A DNA stretch of 64,000 nucleotides from Karstenula rhodostoma CBS 690.94 (lineage: Eukaryota; Ascomycota; Dothideomycetes; Pleosporales; Didymosphaeriaceae), in the NCBI GenBank assembly GCA_010093485.1, contig MU001502.1:640057-704056 (forward strand), written 5' to 3'. The notes under the pieces were generated by a model. It made no database searches. It worked only from the letters and a program-made list of their open reading frames with translations, and was not told where the DNA came from. This document shows, piece after piece, positions 10,327 through 21,237 of this stretch (its first letter is position 1; each line of letters starts with the position of its first letter). A program made the translations under genes and the position numbers.

Positions 10327-10995
10327 TCAATCGACCTCCAGGGCCAGCTTGGTCTGTGTTGAGGACCTTGTGACTCCAGACACACAGGCCACTTTGAAGT
10401 GTATCTTACCCAGTCCAACGTACAACTGCAGTATTCATGCCACGCTCAGATTGTTACCGAGCCATTCGTCCACCGAATCCATGTTGACATCGAAGTACAC
10501 CCGGAGCGCGGCCTATCTGTGTACATTATGTGGATTGGCATCACATTGCCCTCTTCGTCTTACTGAGGATTGAAGTGGTAAATACACGCGCGCATGTGCG
10601 ATACGCTGTCGAGGTAGTTAACCCACCCTGCACCATCCCGAATCGTCGTGTAAGAACGGCCACTTGACCGAAGCTCGTCTTCCATCTTCTCTGACTTGGA
10701 CTTCTTCTTCTCAGGACTCGATGCTTGTTCCTTCTGAACACACTCTATCGCAGGAAGGGTGCATTAGCCTGCTCTTGCTTCGTATTGTCGATCGTGGGTT
10801 TAGCCGCGCTCTTCAAGTGGCGTTAAGAGATCCGTAGATGATAGTAATCTTGACCCCCTTCGGCGACATACCCATGAAGGCAGCCAAACTCATGGCCGGG
10901 GCGCGCCTGCGAGACATCTTGAACACCGGTGTGGGTAGACTACGCTTGTTCGATATCTTCTCTTTCGGATCAGGGTGATGTGCGCGCTTGGACAT
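10327..10995 (-). pseudogene. Decayed protein gene with frameshifts and in-frame stops
   Basis: On the minus strand, protein-like segments follow one another in changing frames. An ATG at 10993-10995 opens about 60 codons (SKRAHHPDPKEKISNKR ... KGVKITIIYG). This shifts to a segment reading KPTIDNTKQEQANAPF, then to one with a Lys/Glu-rich stretch followed by RDGAGWVNYLDSVSHM up to a TAA at 10560-10562. The same frame continues past that stop (GNVMPIHIMYTDRP), shifts again to VYFDVNMDSVDEWLGNN, meets a TGA, and reads on as LQLYVGLGKIHFKVACV to the last stop at 10327. None of the gaps is rescued by a plausible GT..AG intron that I could find. At least one stop could come from C-to-T change (CGA or CAA to TGA or TAA). 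The parent family is not recognised. Confidence 0.5.
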
Positions 10996-11518
10996 GACAC
11001 GCGCTAACCTTGTGTTTTCCTAAGTGTTGACGTTCAGGGTTGACCAGCAAAAGTTCTAGGCGGGGAAAACGAAGCAGTAGTATTGCTAGGGAGTTTTATA
11101 AAGGTGGTATCGAGCCAAGGTCGTGCCCAAAGCGCTACTTGTTTTGCTCGCAGTGGGTAAAGCGTGTGCCAACCCAACCACTGTACTTCCGCTTGAAATG
11201 TAAATTTTAACCTTGTGGTGTGCCGAGTTTCGGATTCGTGTACAAAAGTTCTTCATATACTCTGGTACACGTGCTGGGGTACCGGATCTCGTTCAATGGT
11301 TCACATTCCTAGAGCTCCCACGTGGCGGGTGATGGATATTGCTGACCAAGTCCCCATAACAACTAGTCACCTCCGCTTGGGGACAAGAAAGGAACCCCTC
11401 GACTTAATCCCTCGCCAAGTTTTTATGTCTGCCAAAAACTGTTTGTGTATGCAAGCATGAGCACCCAACCGAATGCGTGTTAAATTCCCACTTTGCCTGT
11501 TCTGGGGCAACATAGTTC
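10996..11518. other. Intergenic region
   Basis: 523 bp between the pseudogene's 5' end and the 3' end of the WD40 gene. Nothing recognised. Confidence 0.45.
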
Positions 11519-13761
11519 TCAACCAAGGCTCATCTTTACAATTGACCCGCCCCAGCTTGACCATAGCTCTGGATCACTGTTGCAATCCTTCATGAACCGA
11601 AGACACCTGATGTTGACCTTGACGAGACTTGGTTGCGGGATCTCTCTCAATAGCTTCCCCGTCCACATGTTGTAGATCTTGATAGCCGCGGACGAGTTAG
11701 CGTCCTGCGCAGCTGCGACAAGCCCGAGGTCAGGTTGTACGGCGACGTCTAGATAGTGATCATCGATGTTGTCGTACGGGAAGCTCAATATGGGCTGCGA
11801 CCTGTTCACCATCGTCAGCATGCAACACCCAATAAGAGAAACCCCTGCTTTCAACGAGGCGTAGAGCCATGCAGATGATTCAACGCTTGGATAGTGGGTT
11901 CATGCTGTCCCAGCAGTACATACCAATTGGCGGCGACAGTGAACTTCATCTTCTTCCGCTTATGGCGATTCTCGCTACCAGGATACTGATCATTAAAGAA
12001 CTTGTCATTGTAGTGTCCTTGCGCATGCCTTGAAAACGTATCTCGCGAGCGAATGTCATATAAGAAAAGACTATTCTGCACGCCCGCGCATACAAGCCGT
12101 GTCGGGTCATCGGCTCGCTTCAGGTTTGTGATCGGGAATGGATTTGTCAGGATGTGAGAACTGCCCCTTGAGCGGGTGTCATAGAGAAGAATCTTGCCAC
12201 TACGCTCCCCAAGTACAACCGTAGTCGGAGATAGCCAGTCAAGCGCTAACACATCGGAATTTCTGTTTAACGCGATCGAAGAATTCCAATCGCCGGCGGG
12301 AGAACGTTCGAAAAGCATCAAAGAGGAAGCTGCGGCTACCGCGAGGCTCTCGGTACCCGATTGCGGTACACTATCTGGACTGGATGAGAACGGTGGAGCT
12401 GCCGCACCCCATATAGTCGAACAGTTCTTTGGAGTAAACTGTTGGTTCACGTATGGTCCGTCGATGTCCGGATCTGACTGGGTATAGGTCAGCAAAAGCA
12501 TACATAACGCAAGGGCCCAGAGGAAAAAGCCTGACTGAGTTGTCATTCTCAAGACGGAGCCACGCACGGGCTGAACCACTTCTAACGAAGATGATCTGGA
12601 TGTCCTGACAAAGTACTTACCAAATACACGGTAGGGGCTCTATCAGATCCATACGTTGTCGCAGCTAGCGCTCCAGAGCTCGGCAAATAGGTCAATGATG
12701 ATATGGATGATGTGAGCCTTGCAAGCATATCCCAAGGTTCGAAAGAATACTCGTTCAAGCTTTCAGCGAAGGAGGAGCCAAAAGGCATTCCATCTGGTAA
12801 AGACACAGCTTCCATATCTTGATCAAGATGGTGTCCTGGGATTGGTAAGCTGCTGGGCGGATTTTGTCGGCGTCGCCTGATAGCATTGTCTCCGTGAACA
12901 GCATAGATAGTCTTGGTAAGCGGGTCGCGATCGAAGAAGCGGATAATGCCATGCACTGGTTGCTCGACAACCTAAGCACGAACACGTCAGCACATAGCAC
13001 TTGAACCGCAGTCTCGGAAGTCGATAGTAGGTACCGCGGTGACAAACACTACGGAGGCCAGTACCTACCGTCTTCATTTTCTCCATTCTGGCCACACGAG
13101 CACTAGGCCAAATGCGATGTGTATAGTACGTTTTCCGTCGGTCGCCAATCTCTCTGTCTAGGCTAGCCATTTGCAGTCCCCATTTGTTGCGAGTATGGGG
13201 CCGCACAATGGTCTCGCTCTCTCTCTTCTCCTGTTCTTTTCTTGCAATTTTCTCAGCCGCAGCTTTCTTCTGCTCTTTTCTGATATTTTGAAGGGTGTAT
13301 TTTGCCTGCGATGGTGGCGCGGAATGAGTTGTTGAGATTTTGAAGTATTTTCCTTTCTCAACATCGAAGTAGAAGCCTGGGATCACCCTCGGCTCAGGCA
13401 TTGCTGAATGAGTAGTACCATGAGAATGGTGTACCCATTCGTGTGAAGTAGTGGGTGCCCAAGTGTCCTCAGTAAGTGCACGTGACAAAATCGATCGCCG
13501 AATGTCTTTAGGTGCAGTTGAGGTGCATGTCCATAGAACAAAGCGCAATTGGTCGTCCTCGCTAGGCGATGTTGGCTAAAGACAGGTCAGCGGGAAAACC
13601 AGGAGATTAGCACAGCGAGACGGTGGGAGTGTTTCGGATGTTTGTTCGACTGCTCGAGGTTGTGGCTGTTCGAAAGCAGTCCTAAACACTAGAAAGTTTA
13701 CGCGAGTCAGGAAACAAACGCGTCTTATCGATAAGGCTAGCTCAGCGTCATTCCTCGGCAT
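11519..13761 (-). CDS. WD40-repeat protein, DCAF4-like
   Basis: Five-exon model: 13702-13761, 13069-13575, 12621-12971, 11924-12477 and 11519-11801, about 584 aa. The N-terminal motif VIPGFYFDVEKGKYFKI and the following Lys/Glu-rich helix match DDB1- and CUL4-associated factor 4 (WDR21), a substrate receptor of CUL4 ubiquitin ligases. WD-type blades follow (SGKILLYDTRSR, NSLFLYDIRSRD, AAIKIYNMWTGKLLREI). Intron 4 (11802-11923) joins AANW to SQPI in frame. For intron 3 I prefer the acceptor at 12478-12480 (CTGACCTATACCCAG). An alternative acceptor at 12571 keeps the frame but adds a spurious-looking hydrophobic segment. Exon 1 is the least certain part: its donor GTAAAC and acceptor TTTAG are in phase, but it adds only 20 residues. 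The gene is divergent from SelO with about 138 bp between starts. Confidence 0.8.
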
Positions 13762-13899
13762 GACGCCGCCACCGGCCAGAGCATCATTCTTACAAACTTA
13801 CCCGTCCTTTTGTACATATGTAGTATATTGCACAGCATATTTGCCCCCATTACTTCTTCACACTGCGTGTATTGAAATTCTTCGCCTGCCCTTTGGCTC
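13762..13899. promoter_or_regulatory. Bidirectional promoter, DCAF4-like / SelO
   Basis: Only 138 bp separate the two divergent start codons (if the first exon of the WD40 gene is right), so both promoters and both 5' leaders must overlap here. No TATA box seen. Confidence 0.4.
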
Positions 13900-15928
13900 A
13901 TGCTTTCACGACTCCCAGCAGCCCGCAAGCTCATAAATCTAAGCTCCAGACGATCGATCGCGACATCTATGCGCCTGAACCAAATCATGGCGCACCTCAA
14001 TGATTCCTCGAACAGCACGAACGGTGTGGATGGAGCCGCAATACCCGCCGGCTCATACACCCTACAATCCCTCCCAAAATCCAATGTCTTCACCTCGAAC
14101 CTCCCACCCGATCCTGCCTTCCCTACGCCTGCGGTATCGCACTCCGCACCGCGCGAAACACTTGGTCCTCGCCTTGTGAAGGAAGCCCTTTACACGTTCG
14201 TCCGCCCAGAACCTACACAAGACCCAGAGCTATTGGCTGTGAGCTCCCGTGCGCTACAAGACATAGGCCTGCTAGAAGAGGAAGCACAAAGCGAAGAGTT
14301 CAAGGAGGTGGTCGCAGGGAACAAGATCTTGACATGGGATGAGAAGAACAATGTAGAGGAGGGAGGCATATACCCCTGGGCGCAGTGTTATGGCGGATAC
14401 CAGTTTGGACAATGGGCAGGCCAGCTCGGTGATGGAAGAGCGATCTCGTTGTTCGAGGCTACGAACGAGAAGGCAGGCGCACGATACGAGATCCAGCTCA
14501 AAGGCGCAGGAAAGACACCGTACTCACGATTTGCGGACGGAAAGGCAGTGCTGCGGTCTTCGATCCGCGAATTCGTTGTCAGCGAGTACCTGAATGCCAT
14601 TGGGATTCCATCGACACGAGCTCTGTCCCTCACCCATTGCAAAGGAAGCAAGGTTTTCAGAGAGAGAATGGAACCGGGCGCAATCGTAGCGCGTTTTGCA
14701 CAGTCCTGGATACGCTTCGGCACTTTCGATCTCGCTCGCACGCGTGGCGATCGCAAGCTACTCCGCAAGCTGGCAGACTACACTGCTGAGCACGTTTACG
14801 GAGGCTGGGACAAGCTCCCCTCAAAACTGCCATCAGGTGACCCCAAATCCACACACGCTTCCACCTCCACCGGCATCCCAAAGGACACCATCGATGGTGA
14901 AGGCCTGGAAGAAGAGAACCGCTACACCCGTCTCTACCGTGCGATCCTCCGCCGCAACGCTGAGACAGTCGCAAAATGGCAAGCGTACGGCTTCATGAAC
15001 GGCGTGCTCAACACGGACAACACGTCCATCCTCGGACTGTCTATTGATTTCGGACCCTTTGCTTTCTTGGACACGTTCGATCCTACGTATACCCCGAACC
15101 ACGACGACCACATGCTGCGCTACTCGTACCGGAACCAGCCCACGATCATATGGTGGAACCTCGTGCGGTTAGGCGAAGCGCTCGGCGAGTTGATGGGCGC
15201 GGGATCGAACGTTGACGACGCGATCTTCATCTCTGACGGCGTGAAAGAAGAGGACGCAGATGAGCTTATCAAGCGCGCGGAGGGCATCATCGAGCGCTGC
15301 GGTGAGGAATACAAAGCCATTTTCCTGTCGCACTACAAGGAGCTCATGACTGCCCGGCTCGGCCTCACGTCGCAAAAGGACTCCGATTTCGAGGAGCTGT
15401 TCTCGGAATTGCTGGATTCCTTGGAGGCGCACGAACTTGATTTCCACCACGCGTTTAGAAAGCTGAGCCACTTCAAACTGAGTGAGCTGGAGACGGAACA
15501 GTCCAGGAAGGATGTCGCTGGTCGCTTCTTCCGCTTCAACGAGGCGCCGGTCCAGGACGCAGAGTCACGCTCGCGCATCGCAAAGTGGCTGGAGAAGTGG
15601 GCAGCGAGAGCTAAGGAGGATAACCCTAACGACGAGGAAAGGCAGAAAGCCATGCTTGCTGTCAACCCCAAGGTATGTGCTCACTTGCGAACACACTCGC
15701 CCATGGACGATGGCTAATGTCACGCAGTTCGTCCCCCGTTCCTGGGTTCTCGACGAATTAATCGATCGTGTGGAGAAGAAGGGCGAGCGCGATATCCTCC
15801 CTGCTATCATGAAGCTGAACCTTGATCCTTTCAACGAAAATTGGGGCTGGAACGAGTCCGAAGAAGAGCGCTTCTGTGGCGATGTACCGAAGTACAAGGG
15901 CATGATGCAGTGTAGCTGCAGCTCGTAG
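13900..15928 (+). CDS. Mitochondrial protein adenylyltransferase SelO (UPF0061; yeast Fmp40 homologue)
   Basis: A pseudokinase-fold enzyme that transfers AMP to protein hydroxyl side chains in mitochondria and is linked to redox homeostasis. Exon 1 is 13900-15672 and exon 2 is 15728-15928, with a 55-bp intron beginning GTATGT and ending CGCAG; 657 aa, usual for fungal SelO. The N-terminus (SRLPAARKLINLSSRRS) is a good mitochondrial presequence. Family motifs appear in order: GQWAGQLGDGRAISL, QLKGAGKTPYSRFADGKAVL, then MNGVLNTDNTSILG and LSIDFGPFAFLD with the catalytic and metal-binding Asn/Asp residues. The last residues are CSCSS; the penultimate-region Cys stands where animal SelO carries selenocysteine three residues from the end. 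The gene is convergent with ORC5, 110 bp apart. Confidence 0.96.
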
Positions 15929-16038
15929 AGCATCAAACGTACATAGCTACACGGGCAAAACAACTGAAGATACCAGGTCACGAATACATCAGCTTTGTAC
16001 ATCCAAAACATGTAGTTTTGTATCTGGGAGATTGAGGG

Positions 16039-17565
16039 CTAATCCACACCTCCAATGAGATACTCCCCAACCTCTAGATTCACCTCACGCCCAAGTGAGC
16101 GCGCATACTCCCATCCAAAGTTGACTCTCCACTTTGCCCCCGGGTCGAGCACGTCCGAAGATCCCACGCCCCCAGTCCTCACTAGCAGCCGCATACTCGT
16201 CAGCGTGGCAATCTGCGTGTACAAGTCCGCAACCTGGGGTACCGACTCCACCAACAAACTCCGGAAGATAGCCAGCAGCCTGTCAAGAGGAAAGGGCGAA
16301 GGTGTCAACAGATGCCGGGAGATCTTGCGATGCTTCGATTTCGTGACGCCTGCGGTTGCCGAAGGAGCCCTTCTTTTGTTCTTCCGCTTGTCGGTGTGTT
16401 TCATGAAATATGTGACGTCTGTACGAGAGGGGTTGTAGCTGGCGAGATAAGCGGCGATGAGGAGGTGCGTAGTATAGTACGGTAAATCATGTGCAATCGT
16501 CCTAATCCTCCTCTTCGTGCTGGGTGTTGTAGACACTACAGTGCCATTGGTCCCGTTCGTATTCGCACTCAGATTGTTGTTGTCCGCGACGATCTTATCC
16601 AGTACACTGTCCTCGACCTGGAACAAAGCCCTCCTATTCACCATGAGGCGCGAATAATCGCGCGTGCCGAACGTGCCCTGGACGATAGGCTCGACAAACG
16701 GACGCCATAGCCGCATCGCAGCCAGGCGAAAGCTGACGAGATCGCGCCCGGTGTGTTTGCTCAGCGCATCGTATACAGTCGCTATAAACCGTCCCCAAAG
16801 CCACGCATCGTCTTCGGCCGCAAGATCGGGTGTGTAGTCGGGAAACTGTTCTTCGTTTGGCGGCTGTAGGAAGATCTTCGGAGGATCTTTGCCCAGAATC
16901 TTAAGAAGAGAGTTACGGTTGTACGTTGAGAAGTGAAGATGCGGTGTTCCGGGGCGGTGGAGCTCAAGCGGTATAGGTAGCGTAGTGATTAGGATGATTG
17001 AGAGATTGGGTATCTTGTTCTCCTGTTAGTAACACATAGAATCAGGACGTGATCGGAGCATACGCTTTCTCCAAACCTTGCCAGTGCAGGCAACAGTGTG
17101 TATGGTGCTTCTCTCTGCTTGTCGATCCCGTCAAGCACCAAGACCAACTTCCCTCTCCCTTCCAGCATTCTACCCAGGGCCACAGCCAGACTGCTCAAAT
17201 TCTCCGTCCTTGCATATGGTCGACGGTCTATCGTCTCATCATAGAATTCGTCTAGCGCATCCAGACAAGACGCAACGGTGCGTTCTAATAGATGTCGTCC
17301 CGTTATGCATTCTCGCGAATTGGCAATGGCATAAGGGAGCGAGGAGAGTTCGAGGTAAGAGCGTATTATGGACGACTTTCCAGTCGCGGTGAGGCCGTGA
17401 GCGACAAGGAGCGAGGGCGATGGTAGGTGTGTCTGCGACTGTTAGCAAACATTTGATAGCGGGAACGGTGTCGCAAACATTGTACAGCGCCGCTAGTTGC
17501 TGAATCTGCGGTTCGCGACAAGGGTATTCGGAATTGAGCTGTTCAAGAATCTCGTCGGGTAGCAT
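16039..17565 (-). CDS. ORC5: Origin recognition complex subunit 5
   Basis: An AAA+ family subunit of the six-protein ORC that marks replication origins. Three exons: 17479-17565, 17064-17432 and 16039-17022, with introns of 46 and 41 bp; 479 aa. The start at 17563-17565 (MLPDEILEQL ... YPCREPQI) matches the conserved ORC5 N-terminus. An upstream in-frame extension has no family character. Walker A is GLTATGKSS, assembled after the first intron, and Walker B is LVLVLDGID. After the second splice, IPNLSIILITTLPIP is the expected sensor-I strand. The C-terminal half has a Ser/Thr/Asn-rich and basic insert (STKRRIRT ... KNKRRAPS), then a winged-helix-like end (NFGWEYARSLGREVNLEVGE). Both introns are near the lower size limit for fungi, but reading frame and homology require them. 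Confidence 0.95.
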
Positions 17566-18053
17566 GTTCGAGGTGCTCCTTCGTGTTGACTTTGGGCTGC
17601 GGTCAATCGAGGTTCGTCGATCAGCGGGATACGCGCTGCGGACTGACGCGCCGCGCTGGCACGTGCGCCCAGCTTCACAGCTCCACAGGAGCGCAACCAT
17701 GCCTTGATGCACTTCCAAGGTTCCTCTAAACCAAGTGGGCTGTGCCGATGTATGATAGCCTAGATCCTTGAAAGCTTCACCTCATAAAAGAGAATGATGG
17801 GCAGCCCGAACTTAAAGCTCACAGTCAGCGAGCGAGGATTTGCATAAAGTCAACATCAGTATTGCTGCTCATCCTAACGTAATCTAAAGTACTGTATGTC
17901 CTCCAAGGACATGTTTCTGCCATAGTTGACAGTTTCGTCTGGCACCCGGGTCTTCTGATTGGGTACATAAATCATGCCGTCGTAACATGCTGAACGCCTA
18001 CGCAATGCTGGTGGTATCCAATTCAACGCAGTCCTCCATCCCGAAAGCAATTC
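17566..18053. other. Intergenic region between ORC5 and TAD3
   Basis: 488 bp, upstream of ORC5 and downstream of TAD3. An open frame continues the ORC5 frame upstream but lacks support. No repeat or RNA gene seen. Confidence 0.5.
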
Positions 18054-19378
18054 CTAAACATGCACAGTATCCGCGATGCTTGCATCTGAGTCGGCGTTGC
18101 CCGGGGATTCCCACGCCAGGAACTTCCAATTGAGCTCGCTCGGTCGCCAAAAGATGCCATGCTGCAGACCTTTTCCAGGGTTGGTGGCAGTTCCAGCAGT
18201 ATCGGCAGTCATTCCTCCTGTGAGCGGCATGCGCTTGCTGAAGATACAACGCTTGAATCGCGAGTGAAGAATAGCCATGGAGCACATGACGCAGGGCTCG
18301 TGCGTTAGGTAGATGTCCAAGTCCACGCACAGGTAGCCGTTGGCCGGGATATTGTCCTTGTCGTAGGGCGCCTTCTCGACCTCTGTGAGAGGAACATCAC
18401 AGAACAAAGACCGGTCCAGCAGGGTAGGATTCGTGCCAGCCATTCGTAGTCGCTTCTTGGCTACCATGGCAATGGCACGCTGCACGCAGTGGGCCATGAC
18501 ATTCCCAGGTCCAGTATGAGCTTCGGCATCTCCAAGTGGTGAGCGCCAGCGGCAGTCGCCTGCTACGGCAATGACCTCGGACGTTCCACGCGTGCGGTCT
18601 ACGACGACACAGCCAACCTTCTCGCCAACTCCAAGCTGCGATATCTCAGCAGCAGCGGTAGAGGCAAGCGCGAGCCAGCGGTTGGATTCGGGCTCGATTT
18701 CGACGGTATTGCGGGCGACCAGGCTTGGGTGGGGTCCGTAGGGATTCGTGTTCTTGTAGGCGATGGGCCAGTACTGCTCGCTCCACTGGTTTGCTTGTTC
18801 GGCCGACGTTGGTGCCAAAGCCGGGACGGTCACATACAACAGCTTCGGGTATACGTTCATGACGCTGAAGGGCGGATTCTTGCGAAGTATGGCGACCAGC
18901 TCGGCAGGCTTGAAACATCGGGTCGGGCAAAGCAGGAAGAAGCGCACTGTATTCTCACCTTTAGTACAAGACTCATCATCGGACGACGGAAGAGGAATAA
19001 ATAAAGATGCGGGGGAGGGCTCGTCATCGCCGTTACTGCAGATACCTCTTTGGAGCCTCGCGGGCGGGTAGAACTGCTTTTGCAGATGTGCCGGAAGGTA
19101 TTTGAACTGGACCACGCGGCGAAGGTGGGATATCTCGGCAGCTTTGAAGTCGGGAGCGGCATCTTGGATCGCGCTGAGTACGGTCAGCGTGGGTCTTTCG
19201 GTGTGTACGCGTTGTTGGGTGGCATGACTCACTCTTTCACAGCATTGGCGAAGCGGGCGGGGATCTCGACGACATAGACGGTGTGTGTCTCCAAGCTGGC
19301 TCGCACTTCGTCCTTGGTCCTCAGAGGGACGAGCTGCCCAGTAGCAGCGGTGGGAGCTGGGGCGGTGTCGGCAGCCAT
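18054..19378 (-). CDS. TAD3: tRNA-specific adenosine-34 deaminase, non-catalytic subunit TAD3
   Basis: Partner of TAD2 in the heterodimer that converts wobble A34 to inosine in several tRNAs. Exon 1 is 19233-19378 and exon 2 is 18054-19173; the 59-bp intron starts GTGAGT and ends CTCAG, and the frame reads ANAVKD|AIQDAAP. The product is 421 aa. The cytidine-deaminase-like domain is C-terminal. It has the Zn-binding EPCVMCSMA motif (PCxxC), but the HAE catalytic motif is replaced by AHCVQRAIA: the proton-shuttling Glu is Val, as expected of the structural TAD3 subunit. The N-terminal ~200 residues, with ISHLRRV and LPAHLQKQFYPPARL, fit the tRNA-binding domain of the family. Start chosen at the first ATG (MAADTAPAP). 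Confidence 0.93.
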
Positions 19379-19911
19379 TGCGGACTCAAGGTGTGTCCTG
19401 ATAGTAGAAGCCGTGTTAGGATGCGCAGTGTGTAGATGCGCGAACGGCGCGGAACAAGGGAAAAGGTGGGTTCAGGGCGACAGAGGATGCTCCTGCTTGG
19501 GATTTGTCTGCCAGTCGCCTTCGTCGAGGTGCATGGTGGGTGCTGCTGTTCGAAGCCCGTTGGTGCCTGCCGTTCGAGAAATTTTGAGATGTCGGAACTG
19601 TAGGAAAGGAAGGCGCGACCGTTCCGAGCCTTGGCGCTGGCTACCCCACCATGGTGCCCACGGATCGACCTTCGAAGTTCAACCCCAACCTTCCCCGCAT
19701 GGGCCACCGAGTCATGGCCGCCGGATATCTTCATCCTCCAATAGCTGTGGCGCCTCTAGGGTTTCCCTGCCCTGAAACCAGCCTGAAGGGGTCGACTATC
19801 ACAACTGCCGGCTTGCACCAGTCGCTTTTGCGCAAGCCACCGCTAGCATGTGTCGTCTGGGGTCGTCTGGGGTACGATCAGCATTGACTCAAAACCCGGT
19901 CGTGCTTATGT
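19379..19911. other. TAD3 upstream region up to the degraded element
   Basis: 533 bp with normal base composition. Contains the TAD3 promoter and, at 19852-19872, a short tandem duplication of GGTCGTCTGG. Open frames here look like chance. No transporter-like sequence that could be the missing 5' part of the downstream MFS gene was found. Confidence 0.5.
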
Positions 19912-20185
19912 GTATCTCCAAGGTTCAATAGTCGTTGCTTCTGCCTGGTTGCGTCCTCTACTTATCGCTCTTCCTACTAAGATAGAACTAAAAAGTAAAG
20001 TTAATAATATTAAAAATATAACTTTATATCTACTTAAGTCCTACTATATAAATATATATATAGTTCTAATATAATAAGAAGTATAAGAGAACCTTATTTA
20101 TATTAACCTTATTTAAAAATTATAAATAATTATTTTTATAAACTATTTTATATATATAGCCCTTTTAACTTTATAACTAAGCTAG
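19912..20185 (+). repeat. Left direct terminal repeat of degraded element
   Basis: Aligns end to end with 21238-21511. Its first ~65 bp retain normal composition (for example GTTGCTTCTGCCTGGTTGCG), whereas the right copy reads GTTATTACTTCTACCTAGTT there. The differences are nearly all G-to-A or C-to-T transitions, directly showing the RIP direction. Confidence 0.75.
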
Positions 20186-21237
20186 TTTTATTTCCTAAAA
20201 TATATAATTAATAATTATATAGATAGTAGAGCTAGTATATATATAACTACTAGTATTATTTATAAAGAAGTTATTTATTTAAACTAGTATTACTCTCTTA
20301 TCTAATAAGACCTAAAACTTTTTAATAAAGTTTAAATAACTTTTAAATATTAGCTTTATAAGTTAGGAGAAGATAAAAGATTCTATTATAGTTATTAAAT
20401 AAAAGTTTAATAAAGTAGTTAATTTTAAAGATATATAATATACTAATATAATATTTAAATAGGTAATAAAGAACCCTAAGATAAAGGCTCTTTAAGTAAA
20501 AAAATTTACTTAAATATAATAGGTATATATTAGATAAAATTTAAAATAACTTAAGTATATTCTTTATACTAGAAAGGTATCTAGATATATATAATTTATT
20601 AAGAAATAATATTTATAGAAATTATATAATAATAATATTAAATTTACTATATTTAATAATATTATATATTACTATTTACTAGTAAAAGTCTTTATTAATA
20701 AATTATTTAAATAGAGGATATTAAAAGTATTATATAACTAGAAAAAGTTTAAAAAGATATAAAATAATATATTTACCTTTTTATTTAACTTTTAGTTATT
20801 AGGTATTAAAAGGGGAAGATCCTTTTTCTAGAACTTTATATATACCTTTTAATTCTAATTAATATTATAGCTACTATAATATTATAAAAGCTCTATATAA
20901 ATACCTTATATATAAATTCTATAGCCTTACTTTATAATATATAAAAACTCTAATAAAGGTATTAATATTAATATAAAAGGTATTAATAATAAAAGGTTAA
21001 TATTTAGAAATTTTAAAACTAAGTAATATAACTACTAAAATATATTTAATTTATAAAAAATTAATTATATATATAGAATTTAGTGTATATAATTATTTTA
21101 TTTAAAAAGTATTAAATTCTATAGTATAGTTATAAAGTTATAAGTATTAAGGGAAAAGTTAAAATATTTAATATTTAAAAAATAGGTAATATAATACCCT
21201 AGAGGGCTAGCTCCCTCCTCCCCCTAGTTAACTAGGA

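Noticed and set aside
13158..13364. Basic 68-residue frame within the WD40 gene
   Set aside because: Out-of-frame reading of exon 2 of the DCAF4-like gene.
14388..14768. Minus-strand and second-frame open frames inside SelO
   Set aside because: Shadows of the strongly biased SelO coding sequence.
19651..19887. 78-codon plus-strand frame left of the degraded element, tested as the missing transporter 5' end
   Set aside because: No hydrophobic helix or MFS motif; overlaps the TAD3 promoter.
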